The notes: generated by a model from the sequence alone, not told the origin. A DNA stretch of 64,000 bases from Nilaparvata lugens (GCF_014356525.2 NC_052504.1:101488051-101552050); one strand, 5' to 3'. Positions 46,876 to 60,015 are shown, counted from the stretch's first letter. Numbers and translations are program-made.

Positions 46876-48545
46876 GTCTTGGTCTATTAACCACTGTTAA
46901 TCTTGTATCAAATTTGGAAGATCCGAGGTGCCAATGAAGACAAAGAGAGATTCAAAGATTCAAAAAACTTTACACTGAAGCGATTGCTAGGGCAAAGTTG
47001 TCACTCAACGACAAGCTGTTGACAGAATATAACAATAAATGTAAAACAGCATGGAAAATCATCAACAATGAATCTAAACACAAGAATAAGTCATCAACTA
47101 CAATCAACATTCCTCCTGAGAAACTGAATGATTTTTCTTAGTGCAGGAGTTCATGCTCAGGATAGTCTATCTCACATCAGTTACAATGGAAGATATGCTG
47201 GAAAAATGTAATCTCATCAATTTAAAAAATGTGGCTGCACCAAGATTTGCATGGAAAGAGGTTGACATTGAAACGGTGAAGTCCATAGTGGGAAATCTCA
47301 GTTCTCAAGAAGTGAGGATACCTTTGGTCTTTCAAATTATACGGTGAAGAACATTATCGATTCGATTCTCCGTCCACTGACATGTGTAATTAATTTGATT
47401 ATGATACTTGGAGCTTTTCCTGAATGCTTGAAAATGTCGATAATAAATCCAATCTATAAAAAAGGTGAAAAGGAACTGCAGAAAGCTACAGACCAATAGC
47501 AATAGTCTCGATCGTAGGTAAAATCATTGAGGCATGTCTACTGAAACAGCTGTATGGAGTACTTTGTAGAAAATAATTTGCTCAACCCCAATCAATTGGA
47601 TTAGACAAATCATTCAACAACTATGGCGATTGAAAAGGTTGTCAACTACATTCTTGAGAGCTTTGAAAGCCAATGTATGGTTGCTGGTGATCTACTGGAC
47701 CTGAGTCGTGCGTTTGACTCCATGTCACATTCAATTTTGTTGAAAGTTGAGATACTATGGATTGAAGGTAGCGAGCTGACTCTGATTCAAAGCTTCTTGA
47801 GCAATAGACAACAGGTGGTAAAAGTAAATAATAAACTATCTAGCCCAAAAGCCGTGAAAACAGGCGTCCCTCAAGGGTCTGTTTTGGGGCCGTTTTTTTT
47901 TCTAGTGTACGTAAATGATTTCAGTTGTAATATACCATGCTTTAATATTGTATGCCGACGACACTACAATCTCAATTCTGGTGCGAATGCGGAAAATTAT
48001 TCATGACCTTGACGTTTCAACAAAAACCTCAAAAATATGGTACAATGCCAACAGCCTCCGTCTTAATGAGACCAAAACTGAGAGGATATTATTTTCCTTG
48101 AAGAGCAGAATAGATCCTAGCCTAAAAAAACTACACGAAGCCGTCAAATTGCTGGGCTTAATGCTGGACAGTAAGCTAGCTGGGAAGACCATATCGAGTT
48201 TCTTTGTAAAAAACTATCAAGAGTCACCTTTCTTTACGTAAACTTAAACTATCAGTCAGCCCTGGAGTTTTGATGATGGCATACTACGGTTCTTCCATTC
48301 ACATTTAAATTATGGTCTCGTTTAGGGGCAACTGCTTTCTGCCAGCAGAGTGTTTCTATGGCAGAAAAAAGCCATAAGATGCATTGCAGGACTCAAATTC
48401 AACGAGTCATGTAGAGATGCTTTCAAGAAACTTAGCGTCCCAACCCTTGCTAGTATGAATTTATGTAAATCTAATTTACATGAAGGAAAATGAAGATAAC
48501 TTATGAAACAGCAAGAAAATCATGATCACAACACAAGAAATAAAT
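45226..48545. repeat. 3.3-kb palindrome (arms about 1.65 kb)
   Basis: The left arm ends atacaagattaacag (46861-46875) and the right arm begins ctgttaatcttgtat (46894-46908). The 18-base spacer is gtcttggtctattaacca. Homology extends outward to aaattatttcttgtgttgtg (left) and its complement near 48530. The arms differ by scattered substitutions and indels. Confidence 0.88.
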
Positions 48546-48966
48546 TGACTGATAAAACTTCTATAAGCTGCACAAGACTTATAAAAGCCATAAATACCGC
48601 AGATTATTCTTTTCAATAAACTTCCCTTAACATTTAGAAGTCTTCCAAGCAGCAAATTCAAGAGAATAGTAAAAGAACTGCTGAGACGTAACGCATTCTA
48701 TACAATAGAGGAATATCTCGATAGTCAAATATTGCAATGTAAATTTACACATGTTAACTTTAAAATGAGAATGAACTACTCACCTTGTTTTGCCTGCTTG
48801 TACGGAATAACTTATTGTCGCGACTAATTAAGACATTTCTCATGGCATGACTGTTACCTATTATAGCCTATTTATTTTTTATTTGTAGTTTTTAACTTGA
48901 CACGATCCAATATATTATGTTATATTTGTTGATCAATAACAACATTCTATTCTATTCTATTCTATT
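46894..48966 (+). pseudogene. LINE-B (jockey/CR1-like), polymerase to 3' tail
   Basis: The + strand carries, in several frames, an ITNEDKERF-type start, then VAAPRFAWKEVDIETVKSIV, EVVNYILESFESQCMVAGDL-like and SRAFDSMSHSIL blocks, KTGVPQGSVLGP, IVYADDTT, KLLGLMLDSKL and the C-terminal LPSSKFKRIVKELLRRNAFY plus TIEEYLDSQ. A 3' UTR and a (TTCTA)n tail at about 48943-48966 follow. The catalytic YADD is intact, but multiple frameshifts inactivate it as assembled. It splits LINE-C. Confidence 0.85.
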
Positions 48967-49300
48967 ATCTTTCCTTTTCCTCGAGTATGGCATAACCCTT
49001 TGGGGAAGATCTAACTTCTTCATCCAAGTATTTAGATCTTTGCAAAAACATTGAGAATTATTTGTGGTAAGCCCCCAGATATCCCTGTCGAGAGCTTTTC
49101 TTTAGTAGCAAGATACTCTCACTACCGTCACTTTATATCTTGGAGATCTGGACATACATTCACAAAAACCTACCAAACTTCACCCGCAATAATAATATCT
49201 AAACATTTGAGGTGGAAAAACAACATATTATCATCAAGCAAACTTCTGATCTACTGTTTACTCTTCAACTTATGGCATTTAAAACTTTAGATTGAAACTT
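48967..49300 (+). pseudogene. LINE-C, second piece (RT C-terminus)
   Basis: Reads SFLFLEYGITLWGRSNFFIQ, VFRSLQKH and after one slip LRIICGKPPDIP, the YGI-LWG landmark that follows the thumb in this polymerase class. It continues the frame interrupted at 44756. Confidence 0.7.
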
Positions 49301-49335
49301 GATACTCTTATTTATGTTTTTCATGTAATGTAAAT

Positions 49336-49495
49336 TGTAGGAATAATTTTTCACATTGATTTTTCACTGTTCCCTTTTAAATAACTATTTATTAATTTGT
49401 AACTATTCTCTTAAATGTAGGAATAATTTGTCACATTGATTTTTCACTGTTCTCTTTTAAATAACTATTTATTAATTTGTAACTATTCTCTTTTG
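49336..49495. repeat. 80-bp unit, two tandem copies
   Basis: Units 49336-49415 and 49416-49495 share tgtaggaataatttgtcaca and ctatttattaatttgtaact with three or four differences. They may be part of the LINE-C 3' UTR. Confidence 0.85.
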
Positions 49496-49574
49496 ATTGA
49501 TTATGATTGATCAAGTTAATTTTGATTTGAAATCCATAGAGTGAGTGCATGAAATATATATGTCAGTTTACTCG

Positions 49575-49880
49575 CGAAAACTGCGGCACTCAGAGCGTGC
49601 GAGGAGCTTGGTTGTTGGGTTCGGTGACGACAACTAAGCTCCTTGCACGCTGGCGTCAACTAGTCTCCCCGACAGTAAATCCCCTACTGGTTCAGTGGGG
49701 ACTAGTTGTCGGGACCGAAGACGACATCCAAGCTCCTCGGACGCTCACGACAACCTAGCTCCCCGTCAGTTAAGCTCCTCTCTCAGGAGCTCAGTTGACG
49801 CCGTCAGTTGATCCCCTCAAAAGTGGTTTTAAAAGGAGCTTCACTGACGGGGAGCTTAGTTGTCTCATTCCCCGCTGGGA
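49575..49880. repeat. GC-rich array of inverted AGCTCC motifs
   Basis: Within 300 bases the motif ctaagctcc / ggagctta and relatives (gagcttggttgt, acaactaagctcctt, acctagctccccgtcag, cagttaagctcctc, tgacggggagcttag) recur about eight times in alternating orientation. The segment could fold into a branched structure. No ORF resembles a protein. Confidence 0.65.
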
Positions 49881-49910
49881 GGTGACATTGACGGTGATGT
49901 TGCCATTCTT

Positions 49911-50060
49911 AAAGAACTATGGCCAGCATGCTCACCCGATTTAAGCATATGCGATTTTTTTCTATGAGATTAACTTGAAAATAAAGTTTTCAACGATCGC
50001 CCACACACCTTGGAAAAACTAAAGGAGCGAATCAGAGAAGAGAAAAGTGAAATCTTAATC
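49911..50060 (+). pseudogene. Mariner-like transposase fragment
   Basis: The frame from 49914 reads ELWPACSPDLSICDFFL, then stops within two codons, then LENKVFNDRPHTLEKLKERI and REEKSEIL. The W-P-x-x-SPDL-x-x-xDFFLW block is the third catalytic-aspartate region of Tc1/mariner-superfamily transposases, and RPHTLEKLKERIRE is the usual following helix. Two stops replace the W/G positions. Only this C-terminal portion is present. Confidence 0.75.
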
Positions 50061-50094
50061 TTATTATTTTTTGAAACTTGAAAAAATTTGGGAG

Positions 50095-50190
50095 GAGACA
50101 GATTTGGGCTATGCCTGTTGTCTTTTCCCAATCATATTATTATACTATACTTATGATTTATGATTGTGAATGAAATTAATAAATGAAGAG
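50095..50190 (+). mobile_element. LINE 3' end fragment
   Basis: ggagacagatttgggctatg, cctgttgtcttttcccaatc and an A-rich aataaatgaag end, in the same order as the minus-strand fragment at 22160-22262. Confidence 0.55.
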
Positions 50191-51652
<1,462 letters not shown>

Positions 51653-51724
51653 TAAGATTCAAACCAAGTTGCTTAAAAATAAACTTGCGAAACTCCGAAA
51701 TTTATTAGTTAGATCTTATTCTTA

Positions 51725-52063
51725 GGGCCGGTTTCCGAGCTCGGGATTTGGTCAAGTTCTAGACTTTAAACAGCTGGAGTCAGAAAATTGGCTTTCCGAA
51801 ACGGGGCGTAGTCGCAGTCCACGTCCAAATTAAATTTCGAAAAAGTATAAAATTGAACACAAAATGAAATGAAGAGAAAATAGTGTAAGTTTCAGCTATT
51901 TTGAATAATTTAGGAATGTTAATTTCGTCAAGGAAAATCGTTCCAATAATTATATAAATGAGAAAATGAAAACTGCGACTACACTCCGTTTTGGAAAGCC
52001 AATCTCTGACTCCAGCTGTTTAAAGTCTAGAACTTGACTAAATCCGAGCTCGGAAACCGGCCC
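51725..52063. mobile_element. 339-bp long-TIR MITE
   Basis: Ends GGGCCGGTTTCCGAGCTCGG and its near-exact complement at 52044-52063, arms of about 110 bases (gtctagaactt, tttaaacagctggagtcaga). TA flanks both sides (51723-51724, 52064-52065). Lies in AMMECR1 intron 2. Confidence 0.85.
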
Positions 52064-52151
52064 TATTGTATACAATTTTAAGAACATATCAAGCTACAAA
52101 ATGATGTTTACTAATTAGATCTTCCGAATTTCCGATAGTACTATTCTTTCT

Positions 52152-53112
52152 TAGTGGCGTAATGTACACCCCCGCGGCGGGGGGGGCCCGGGTCCCTAGG
52201 AGTCCCGGGCTAGGGCCCGGATAATATGTAGGCTAATATAGGTTTTCTGAAAAATAAATAAAATACCCGGTTAGGGGGCCCGGTTAAGGACCGAAATGAT
52301 AATTATTATTGCATACTTTAAAAATTAAAAATTTAATAATCATGGAAGTTTTTATGTGGAAAATGACATTGTGATTGAAGAAATGTCATTGTGTAAGAAG
52401 AAATATGCAATATGTTATCAGTCTGGTTATAAATTAATATCAAGAGAATTCAAGTAGAAAATAATTATAAAAATAATTATAAATAATAAATAATAGAAAA
52501 TAATCATTATAATGAATAAGGCAAGAAAGAAAAAACAATCATTATTCAAATCTACTCGTAATATAATATATTCCATTGACAGAGCTTCATAATATTGTGT
52601 GTGGTAGTGAGCGTATTGAAAAATTAGGAGTGGTTTGTTTATAAATCATTAAAACTACATCCGGTGAGACAATCCAGACTGAGACTATTCAACCACTTAC
52701 TTATAGTAAGATTTACTTCTTTTCTCTCTGATTCAAAACAAGATTGTCAGAATGGTTCTAAATTAGATCGTATCTTTATTACTATCTTTAAGAAGCATTG
52801 GAGGAAATATTTATTTTTCCCATGAATTCCTGAACATATATAGGCCTACCATATAGTGTGCAGGGGCGCCGTAAATATAAATACTATATAATAGCTTACT
52901 CAATTCATTATTCTAGCTCTAAAGGTTGGATTCTATATTTGTATTTTATATTGAATTCAATTTAGAACAAGTTTTATTTTTTTAAACTAAGCTGTAATTC
53001 ACTCATGAAGATGTACGTCAACATTAGATGTTAATGCTTGGGATTAAGGGAGGAGGGGGCTGGAAAAAGGTGGTACGATTTTAGAAGAGGGGCACGGATT
53101 TTTTGCGGGGGG
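52152..53112. mobile_element. G-rich insertion, ends unresolved
   Basis: Begins near TAGTGGCGTAATGTACACCC followed by a run of G and CCCGGGTCCC. It ends near TGCGGGGGGGCCCGGTT. The start resembles a hAT-type CAGTGGCG end, but no matching right terminus or 8-bp duplication was found. It may be two fragments, since CAGGGGCGCC occurs at 52861. No transposase frame. Confidence 0.45.
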
Positions 53113-53312
53113 GCCCGGTTGGAATGTTTAATTTCGTCAAAGGAAAAACGTTCCAATAAATTATATAAATGAGAAAATAAAAACTGTGACTACACTCCGT
53201 TTGGGAAGCCAATTCTCTGACTCCAGCTGTTTAAAGTCTAGAACGACTAAATCCCGATCTCGGAAACCGGCCGGCCCCTATTGTATACAATTTTAAGAAC
53301 ATATCAAGCTAC
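53113..53312. repeat. Second copy of the right half of the 51725-52063 MITE with its flank
   Basis: From tttcgtca (53130) through cggaaaccgg and the flank ttgtatacaattttaagaac and atatcaagctacaaaat, it repeats 51917-52092 with few changes. Confidence 0.85.
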
Positions 53313-53317
53313 AAAAT

Positions 53318-53933
53318 CTGGTTTAGCGCACTCACACAACTTTCCTTGCCGTTACGAAAACTGATTACCTGACGCTAGTGTTCCCGCGCATCTGAAGTCT
53401 ACTAATTCAAAGATCTGTAGAGATTTTCATGCTCAATCTTTTCCATTTGGAATTTTTTGTTTAAATTGTATCTGAAGCCTGATAACTGGGAATCTAAAAT
53501 CAAACTTTACCTTGATGGGGCGGAGCTCCTGAAATTTTTACAGATATGGGACTTGTGGCAGTTGATAGAGCTTAACAATGACTATTGTTTATTATGAATT
53601 TGATCAAATCGTTGGAGCCATTTTCGAGAAAATCGCGAAAAAACCTGCTTTTGACATTTCAGCCGCCATCTTGAATCGCATTGATCGAAATTGTTCTTGT
53701 CGGATCCTTATAGGGGAAGGACCTTAAGTTCCAAATTTCAAGTCATTCCGTTGATTGGGAGATGAGATATCGTGTACACAGACGCACATACACTCATACA
53801 CAACACATACCCAAAAACCACTTTTTGGACTCAGGGGACCTCGAAACGTATAGAAATTTACAAATTGGGGTACCTTAATTTTTTTCGGAAAGAAATACTT
53901 TCCTTACCTCTATGGTAATAGGGCAAGGAAAGT
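53318..53933. mobile_element. 616-bp dispersed repeat with AAAAT duplication
   Basis: Starts CTGGTTTAGCGCACTCACAC and ends with GGGCAAGGAAAGT. A subterminal ACTTTCCTTGCC occurs near the start and its complement at the end. AAAAT flanks it (53313-53317, 53934-53938). The homologous stretch at 52087-52150 lacks the insertion. Interior contains ttttggactcaggggacctc and tcttgaatcgcattgatcga-type blocks. Non-coding, possibly Pol III- or DNA-element-derived. Confidence 0.75.
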
Positions 53934-53940
53934 AAAATTG

Positions 53941-54855
53941 ATGTTTTACTAATTAGATCTTCCGAATTTCCGATTAGTACTATTCTTTCTGTAATGTTGT
54001 AAAAGTAGGCCTAATATTGCGGTAGATTTCCATATGAATGAAAACGACTCAAAGAAATACCGGAATGTTGTCTAGAATTATCACGAATTGATTGAATTTA
54101 TTACGGTGTAATTTTCAGTGTGTAGTCAAAAACGACTTGATATTGTCATAACCACTGATTATTAATACAAACGACAATTATTTGTTGAAACACCGCCGAT
54201 TTATGAAGTTACATCATAGTATTATATTATCCCAATTCAATCTTTATTCTCATTGATTAACTCTTCATATTAAGGCTGTGCAAAGGCTAAAAATAAACTT
54301 TCTACTGGTAAGTAAATTGTATTGACAATTTTTTTACTATTAATGCAAACTAAGATACTAGTTTCAGTTGTTATTCCATTATAAATTGATTAGGTTACAC
54401 CAGTTTACTGATCGATAATCTTCTAAATTCAGCCTCAAAAGTGATTCCATTCCAAGTTTTTAAGTTATTTGAGAGCAAGAAAAAAATCAGGAAAAGTTTA
54501 AAATCACATATAATGTTTTTGTCAAACATAATTTTGTTGGTTATGTATTCTATGGCGCATGCGCAGAGAAGCAAGCAGACTACAAAATTCAATCGACCAA
54601 TGATAGCTTGGATAGTTGGAGCTGTAACAATTTACCACGCTTCGACTGTGGGGCAGGAACTTGGAACTGGAACTGATTTCTGGTACAGAATCTGTCAAAA
54701 CTCTTCCCATGGGACGCGGATCTTTTTACCTGGTAAATAGTGAATCGGACAATTTACCACATCTATGTACAGAACGGGTCATTGCAGGCTGGGCCAACTT
54801 GTGGACTATAGATGCATTAAGATGATTGCTTAGAGTGAGTGGATTGTGGTTGCAG
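53941..54855. other. AMMECR1 intron 2, distal part
   Basis: No supported exon. A 37-base block at 54273-54309 matches 41222-41257. A CGCATGCGCA palindrome (NRF1-like) is at 54556-54565. The ORF 54441-54740 shows no domain. Confidence 0.45.
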
Positions 54856-55064
<209 letters not shown>

Positions 55065-55111
55065 TGAACCTCTCATAAAGCTGGATTCCTACTTATCAGT
55101 ATCAGTAGAGC

Positions 55112-55187
55112 ATGATCCATGGTTCAGTGGATAGAGTACTTGTGTAGCAGCATAGAGATCCCGGGTTCAAACCCTCTCCTCTCATTA
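55112..55187 (+). repeat. tRNA-like sequence (SINE head)
   Basis: A-box-like TGGTTCAGTGGATAGAGTA at 55120-55138 and B-box GGTTCAAACCC at 55164-55174, spaced as in tRNA genes. The acceptor stem does not pair, so probably the head of a SINE rather than a functional tRNA. Confidence 0.5.
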
Positions 55188-55704
55188 CCAAAAGTTTTTT
55201 AACTAGTAGTTCTGTGAACAGTAGACCTCACGTAGTTTTTTCATCTGATGTCACCTGTTCTAGTTGATTCAGTTGAATCATAATTCACTCTTGAAAACTG
55301 TTGTTTTTCTCCAAGATCGAAAACTCACTTATGTTAATAACACAGTTCACGTTTGAATTTGTATCCCATATGATGATTTAGCAGTTTCGTGATAATCTTT
55401 CCATCTGATAAAAATATTTCTCAACTATTTTAAAATTATTTTTTTCCATTAAGAATATTTATATAATTTTTCAGCACTATTTTAGTCATTCAAACATTTT
55501 ATTCTATTTTCAATCACCTATCAAATTTGTTTCTCAAATGTGTGAATATTGATACTGATGGGCACGCATCATAAAAAATATTGAAACACTACCTTATAGA
55601 AATAGACATAGACACGGAGACATCTGGTAATGCAAGACAATGAATAATCCACTTGTCAGCTGATTTCTTGAATAATTCTATAGTCTGATTGATCCGACCT
55701 TCAA

Positions 55705-55743
55705 AGTATGATGATATATATATATATATATATATATAGTATC

Positions 55744-55806
<63 letters not shown>

Positions 55807-55807
55807 G
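55705..55807. repeat. (AT)n microsatellite
   Basis: About 100 bases of AT repeats with short interruptions (agtatct, aata, ttta). Confidence 0.95.
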
Positions 55808-55814
55808 TGATATC

Positions 55815-56080
55815 AGAGTATGGGAGAATTCCTTTTCTTTTTCATATATACTTAAAATGCAAAATTTCAAAAAAAACCTTGTTATACATCGACGCGCAGT
55901 TGAAAAAGAATATTCCTGCCAAATCTCGTAATCGCGTCACATTCCGACAGACACAATCAAATCGAGTTGAAACATAGAACCTCCTACGTTCGGTCAACTA
56001 GATCACTCCCGTTTTATGGATGGACACGTTAAAATGTCGATCCCGGCTGAAGTATGTATTTGTAAGGCCCATCGACGGCT
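55815..56080 (-). repeat. Dispersed repeat G, copy 1 (inverted)
   Basis: Inverse of the repeats at 58400-58690 and 60888-61190: ccttgttatacatcgacgcg, aaaatgcaaaatttcaaaaa and gtaatcgcgtcacattccga have counterparts there. Confidence 0.65.
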
Positions 56081-56230
56081 TAAATATATATATATCAACT
56101 AGGTGGAACCTTCCTGCAGGGACTCCCCACCAACAATCGAAATGTATTATTCATTTCGATGATTATGTATCTACTGAAATTTCAGTTATTATTGTATTAA
56201 TAATTTGAAGTATTTCAAGTAAAATAATAA

Positions 56231-56464
56231 TATCGAGTGACCTGGCTGGCTCAGGTCTGGTGTCAGAGTTTTCAGGTCGCAACTGATCAATTTCAGGGCC
56301 TGACAGACCTACGACTGCTTTTTAGGCAGCCGGGACCGACGGCTTAACGTGTCCCATCCGAAACACGGGAGTGGCCCGAGATAAATATCTTGCCCGGGCC
56401 GGGATTTGAACCCGGCCTCTAATCATGAAGCCAGCATCTGATCCACTCGACTACGGCCACTCCT
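56231..56464 (-). mobile_element. tRNA-derived SINE, near-complete copy
   Basis: On the minus strand it starts GGAGTGGCCGTAGTCGAGTG (A box, Leu/Ser-like), with the B box GGGTTCAAATCCCGG about 50 bases on. A conserved central block follows (ggagtggcccgag..., gtcggtcccggctgcctaaa) and then a CTCTGACACCAGACCTGAG tail domain. Such head-plus-conserved-domain structure is typical of widespread animal SINE families. It would be mobilised in trans by a LINE. The copy at 42852-43051 shares the body. Confidence 0.8.
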
Positions 56465-57323
56465 AGTATTTCAAGTGATTTTGTATTTTGGCAAAATAAA
56501 GATTTTGATTTGAAAAAGCCATACGAATTTACTTTTTAGTATCAGTATAGCACCGATTATGCATACTAATAAATTGATTCATGATGTAGTATCCGGATGA
56601 CTGATAATCGGATAGTCGAATTTAAATCTTACACTAGCTCTTGAGTGTAGACTTACCATAGAGGAGAGATGGGATAAGAAGATATTCCATGTCAGTCAGA
56701 TATTCCACGGGCATATATGTGGGCATGAGGGCATATTCCATGTGCGCATCAAGTGGGCATATTTCATGTGGGCATCTTCCTCTGTAAAAAATTATCGTTT
56801 ATATACTACAGAGTGAGTCATATGTAAGGGAACCTTCAATAAGTTGGAGACTGTTGTAGATAATAAATACTTTTTTTTTTTAAATATTTACCTAATTTTT
56901 CTCTACTCAAGTGAAATAAATTACAGTTATTCTAAAGCAGATGGAGACTGTTGCATTGTTGTGGCAGAGTTTATCCACATGCCTTGGCATGCACTGCAAC
57001 TAACCCCCAGCGTTCACCTATCACTAAAGCTGCTATCTCAGTTAATATGGTTCAATCTTGCAAAATCCGGTAACCAATCGATAGTTAATTGAATTTACTA
57101 AAAGAAGTTATTCTTATTTTATTTGTAAAACCAACTGTTCTGAGTTATTTGAGAAACAAAATTTAAATGGCCGCTTTTGTTTCACGAATTTGAAAAATTA
57201 TCATAATTTTTTTGTAGCTTTGTCTTGTTGTTACAAATGGTTTCGCAAAGTTTCAATTCGTATGTTTATTTGGAAATTCTAAAATTATCAAAAAATTATG
57301 AATAATACCAGCATATAGCCATT
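56465..57323. other. Gene-free DNA
   Basis: No exon seen. A GCATATTCCATG-type motif recurs four times at 56680-56775. Confidence 0.4.
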
Positions 57324-57423
57324 NNNNNNNNNNNNNNNNNNNNNNNNNNNNNNNNNNNNNNNNNNNNNNNNNNNNNNNNNNNNNNNNNNNNNNNNNNNNN
57401 NNNNNNNNNNNNNNNNNNNNNNN
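57324..57423. other. Assembly gap (100 N)
   Basis: Exactly 100 N. It lies where the missing 3' exons of AMMECR1 would be expected. Confidence 0.98.
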
Positions 57424-58399
57424 TCATAGTCACCTCCAATTCAATAGTATAATTCTATTCGTTCCAAGGTTCGCTTAAGGTAGCTTCTTCATTCAATAAA
57501 CGTTTTTTTCTACTCCATTCTATTCCATATATGTTCTCATATGCAGTGTATATTTAATCATTTACTAGCTTACCCGACGAACTTAGTACCGCCAAAAATT
57601 TAATGTATCTCATGTCACACTTGACTTTATTTGGTAATCATGAAATTTATCTGATAATCAATATTTTCATCTCATGTCACACTTGAGTTTATTATTTAGT
57701 GAATCATGACATTTATCTGACAATTAATATTTCTATTTACATCTCAATACGGACTTCCTTTGTGTTTAGTCATGCAGCATTCATTATTCCGAAAACATAT
57801 TCTTCTCAATCAATTGGTAGTAATATCTATCAGTAAAGTATTGAAAAAATAGATAGGTTAAATCAGTGTTTCAAAGATGAATTTAATGTTTTCATAGTTG
57901 TTAATTGTCAATAGATGGTCCAGGAAGTATGCGATATACGATGCATCAAACAGAATTCCATACTCTTTCCATCTTCCATTTTAGGATGAATTAAAAAGCT
58001 AAGCTAAGCTAAATTAAAAAAAAATTAAATTAGTCTGTCATTCCTCAGTAATTAATGAATGCAATATGAACAACTCTTATGAGTGAATAATTTTACTCCA
58101 ACATTTTCCAGTTTCTCAATGATAGGGGAATGATAATTATATTTGTATATGTTCTAAGGAACGATTATCTACAGCTGGTACCAATCAACTACACTAACTT
58201 CAACTCCAAACTACCGTTTAATACCAGTAAACAATTTATCTCAGGGTGACGTGTTTATTATACAGCTGGTAACTTTAGATGCTAAATCATATTATCACAA
58301 TATGATCTTGAATCATGATCATCTTTCCGTTCTTCGGTTGCCGCTCGGCTGAAGATTCCCAAAACATAGGTCTGTAAATGGGTTAATAATAATAATTAT
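57424..58399. other. Gene-free DNA
   Basis: AT-rich. A tcatgtcacacttgacttta block occurs twice (57610, 57672), a local duplication of about 60 bases. No coding signal. Confidence 0.45.
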
Positions 58400-58690
58400 T
58401 GACCGAGCGAAGTGCGGTCTAAGATTCTAGTCGACGTTTGGAATTCCTCTTAATGTTAAATGTTTATATGTTGCGCATTTACGGCGAAACGCGGTAATAG
58501 ATTTGCATGAAATTGACAGGTATGCTCCTTTTTAATTGCGCGTACGACGTATATACAAGGTTTTTTGAAATTTTGCATTTCAAGGATAATATGAAAGGAA
58601 AAAGGAGCCCCCTTCATACGCCAATATCAGAGTAAAAATCAGACTTTGATTATTCATCATAAATCAGCTGACAAGTGATTACACAGATGT
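58400..58690 (+). repeat. Dispersed repeat G, copy 2
   Basis: Opens with gaccgagcgaagtgcggtct and aagattctagtcgacg, continues with tacggcgaaacgcggtaata, tgacaggtatgctccttttt and atcataaatcagctgacaag. About 85 percent similar by eye to 60888-61190. Confidence 0.8.
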
Positions 58691-59524
58691 GTGGAGAAGC
58701 TAGTCTTGCTGTATTTCCATAAGGTCTATAGTTTCAATCAGGTACTTGTGGATGAGAATACTGCGAGGTCTCTTGTTCACAGAATATACTAGTTGTTAGC
58801 CCCCCTATTAAAATTTCTGTCAGAAACCATCCCCAATATCACAAAACATATTCCTAAAGTTTCATGCCGTTCTATCAAGTAGTTCGAGTCTATAGGGAAC
58901 AAACAAACAAAACTTACAAACATACATTCATTTTTATATATAGAGATTTGTAATAAAATTACAAATCATATGAATATGATAAGGAGAGAAACAAAGGCAT
59001 AGCAGGTATAATTTAGTTTGAGACTTTTGTAGTAGGTACATGTGTTGTATGTAAATGAAGCTACAATTGAAGTGCGACTTTAATGAGTTTTTCAATGAGA
59101 ATTAGAAAATACTTTAGTAGATACTTGAAATAATAATGAATTCTTTGAACGTTTAACATGGAGTAAATTGTGATGGAAGATAGTATATCCTTAACGATGG
59201 TGGATTCAACTGATAAATCCACAAGTACGTTAGCTACACATGGGGACAATAGTAGCATTCACTAGTTACTATTTTTCACTACTGTTTCACTAGTACTATT
59301 TTCACTTGCCACAATTCCGTGTTTCACGGAATCACGCAATGTACATTTGAACTAATTCCAATTCCATGTTCCCGTAGAAGCTAGTGGAAGATACTGTTTA
59401 TTCAATTTATGTATTAATCACATATTGTCCTGGCCTGATCTACAAACCTCTTATAGTCGGTCAGCAGATGGTATAAAACAAAAATATGGATGAATCAATT
59501 TATGATTTTTCTCCCTTGTATACA

Positions 59525-60015
59525 TATTCAAAGCTAGGAATGTACACCGTGAATGCAAGATAAAACTATATAAAAGCATTATAAGGACAGTGGTGTGTTA
59601 CGGAAGTGAGACATGGACAATGACAGCCAGAACAGCAGACCTGTTGAATGTATTTGAGAGAAAGATGCTGCGAAGATATATGGACCGGTGTGTGAGGCAG
59701 GACAGTGGCATATCCGTACTAAGCAGAGTTAGCAACACTCTACAGAGAACCCCCACTATCGGCCCACATAAGATTGATGCGGCTCCGATGGGCAGGACAT
59801 TTGCAACGGATGCCAGATATACGTGTGCCAAGGAAGGTATTCGTGGGACAGCCTGGAGGAAGGAGACTGTTGGAAGGACCAAGAGAGCGATGGGAGGATA
59901 GAGTGGCAAAGGACGCTAGGGAAATGCTACGTTTGAGGAGATGGAAAGGTGCAGCAATGGATAGAGATGGCTGGAGGCAAAGTTTAATTGAGGCCAAAGC
60001 CCGATTTGGGCTGTA
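59525..60015 (+). pseudogene. RTE/CFDP2-like LINE 3' end
   Basis: Reads KARNVHRECKIKLYKSIIRT, VVCYGSETWTMTARTADLLN, VFERKMLRR, then after two slips RLRWAGHLQRMPDIRVPRKV, LEGPRERWEDRVAKDAREML, AAMDRDGWRQSLIEAKARFG and a stop at 60014. YGSETW and RWAGHLQRM are the usual C-terminal landmarks of these polymerases. 5' truncated near 59525. It lies upstream of the motin exon and is unrelated to it. Confidence 0.85.

Noticed and set aside
54441..54740. 99-residue + strand ORF with a hydrophobic segment
   Set aside because: No domain, lies in AMMECR1 intron 2 and has no splice support.
55708..55977. ORF starting with IYIYIY
   Set aside because: Translation of the (AT)n microsatellite running into repeat G.
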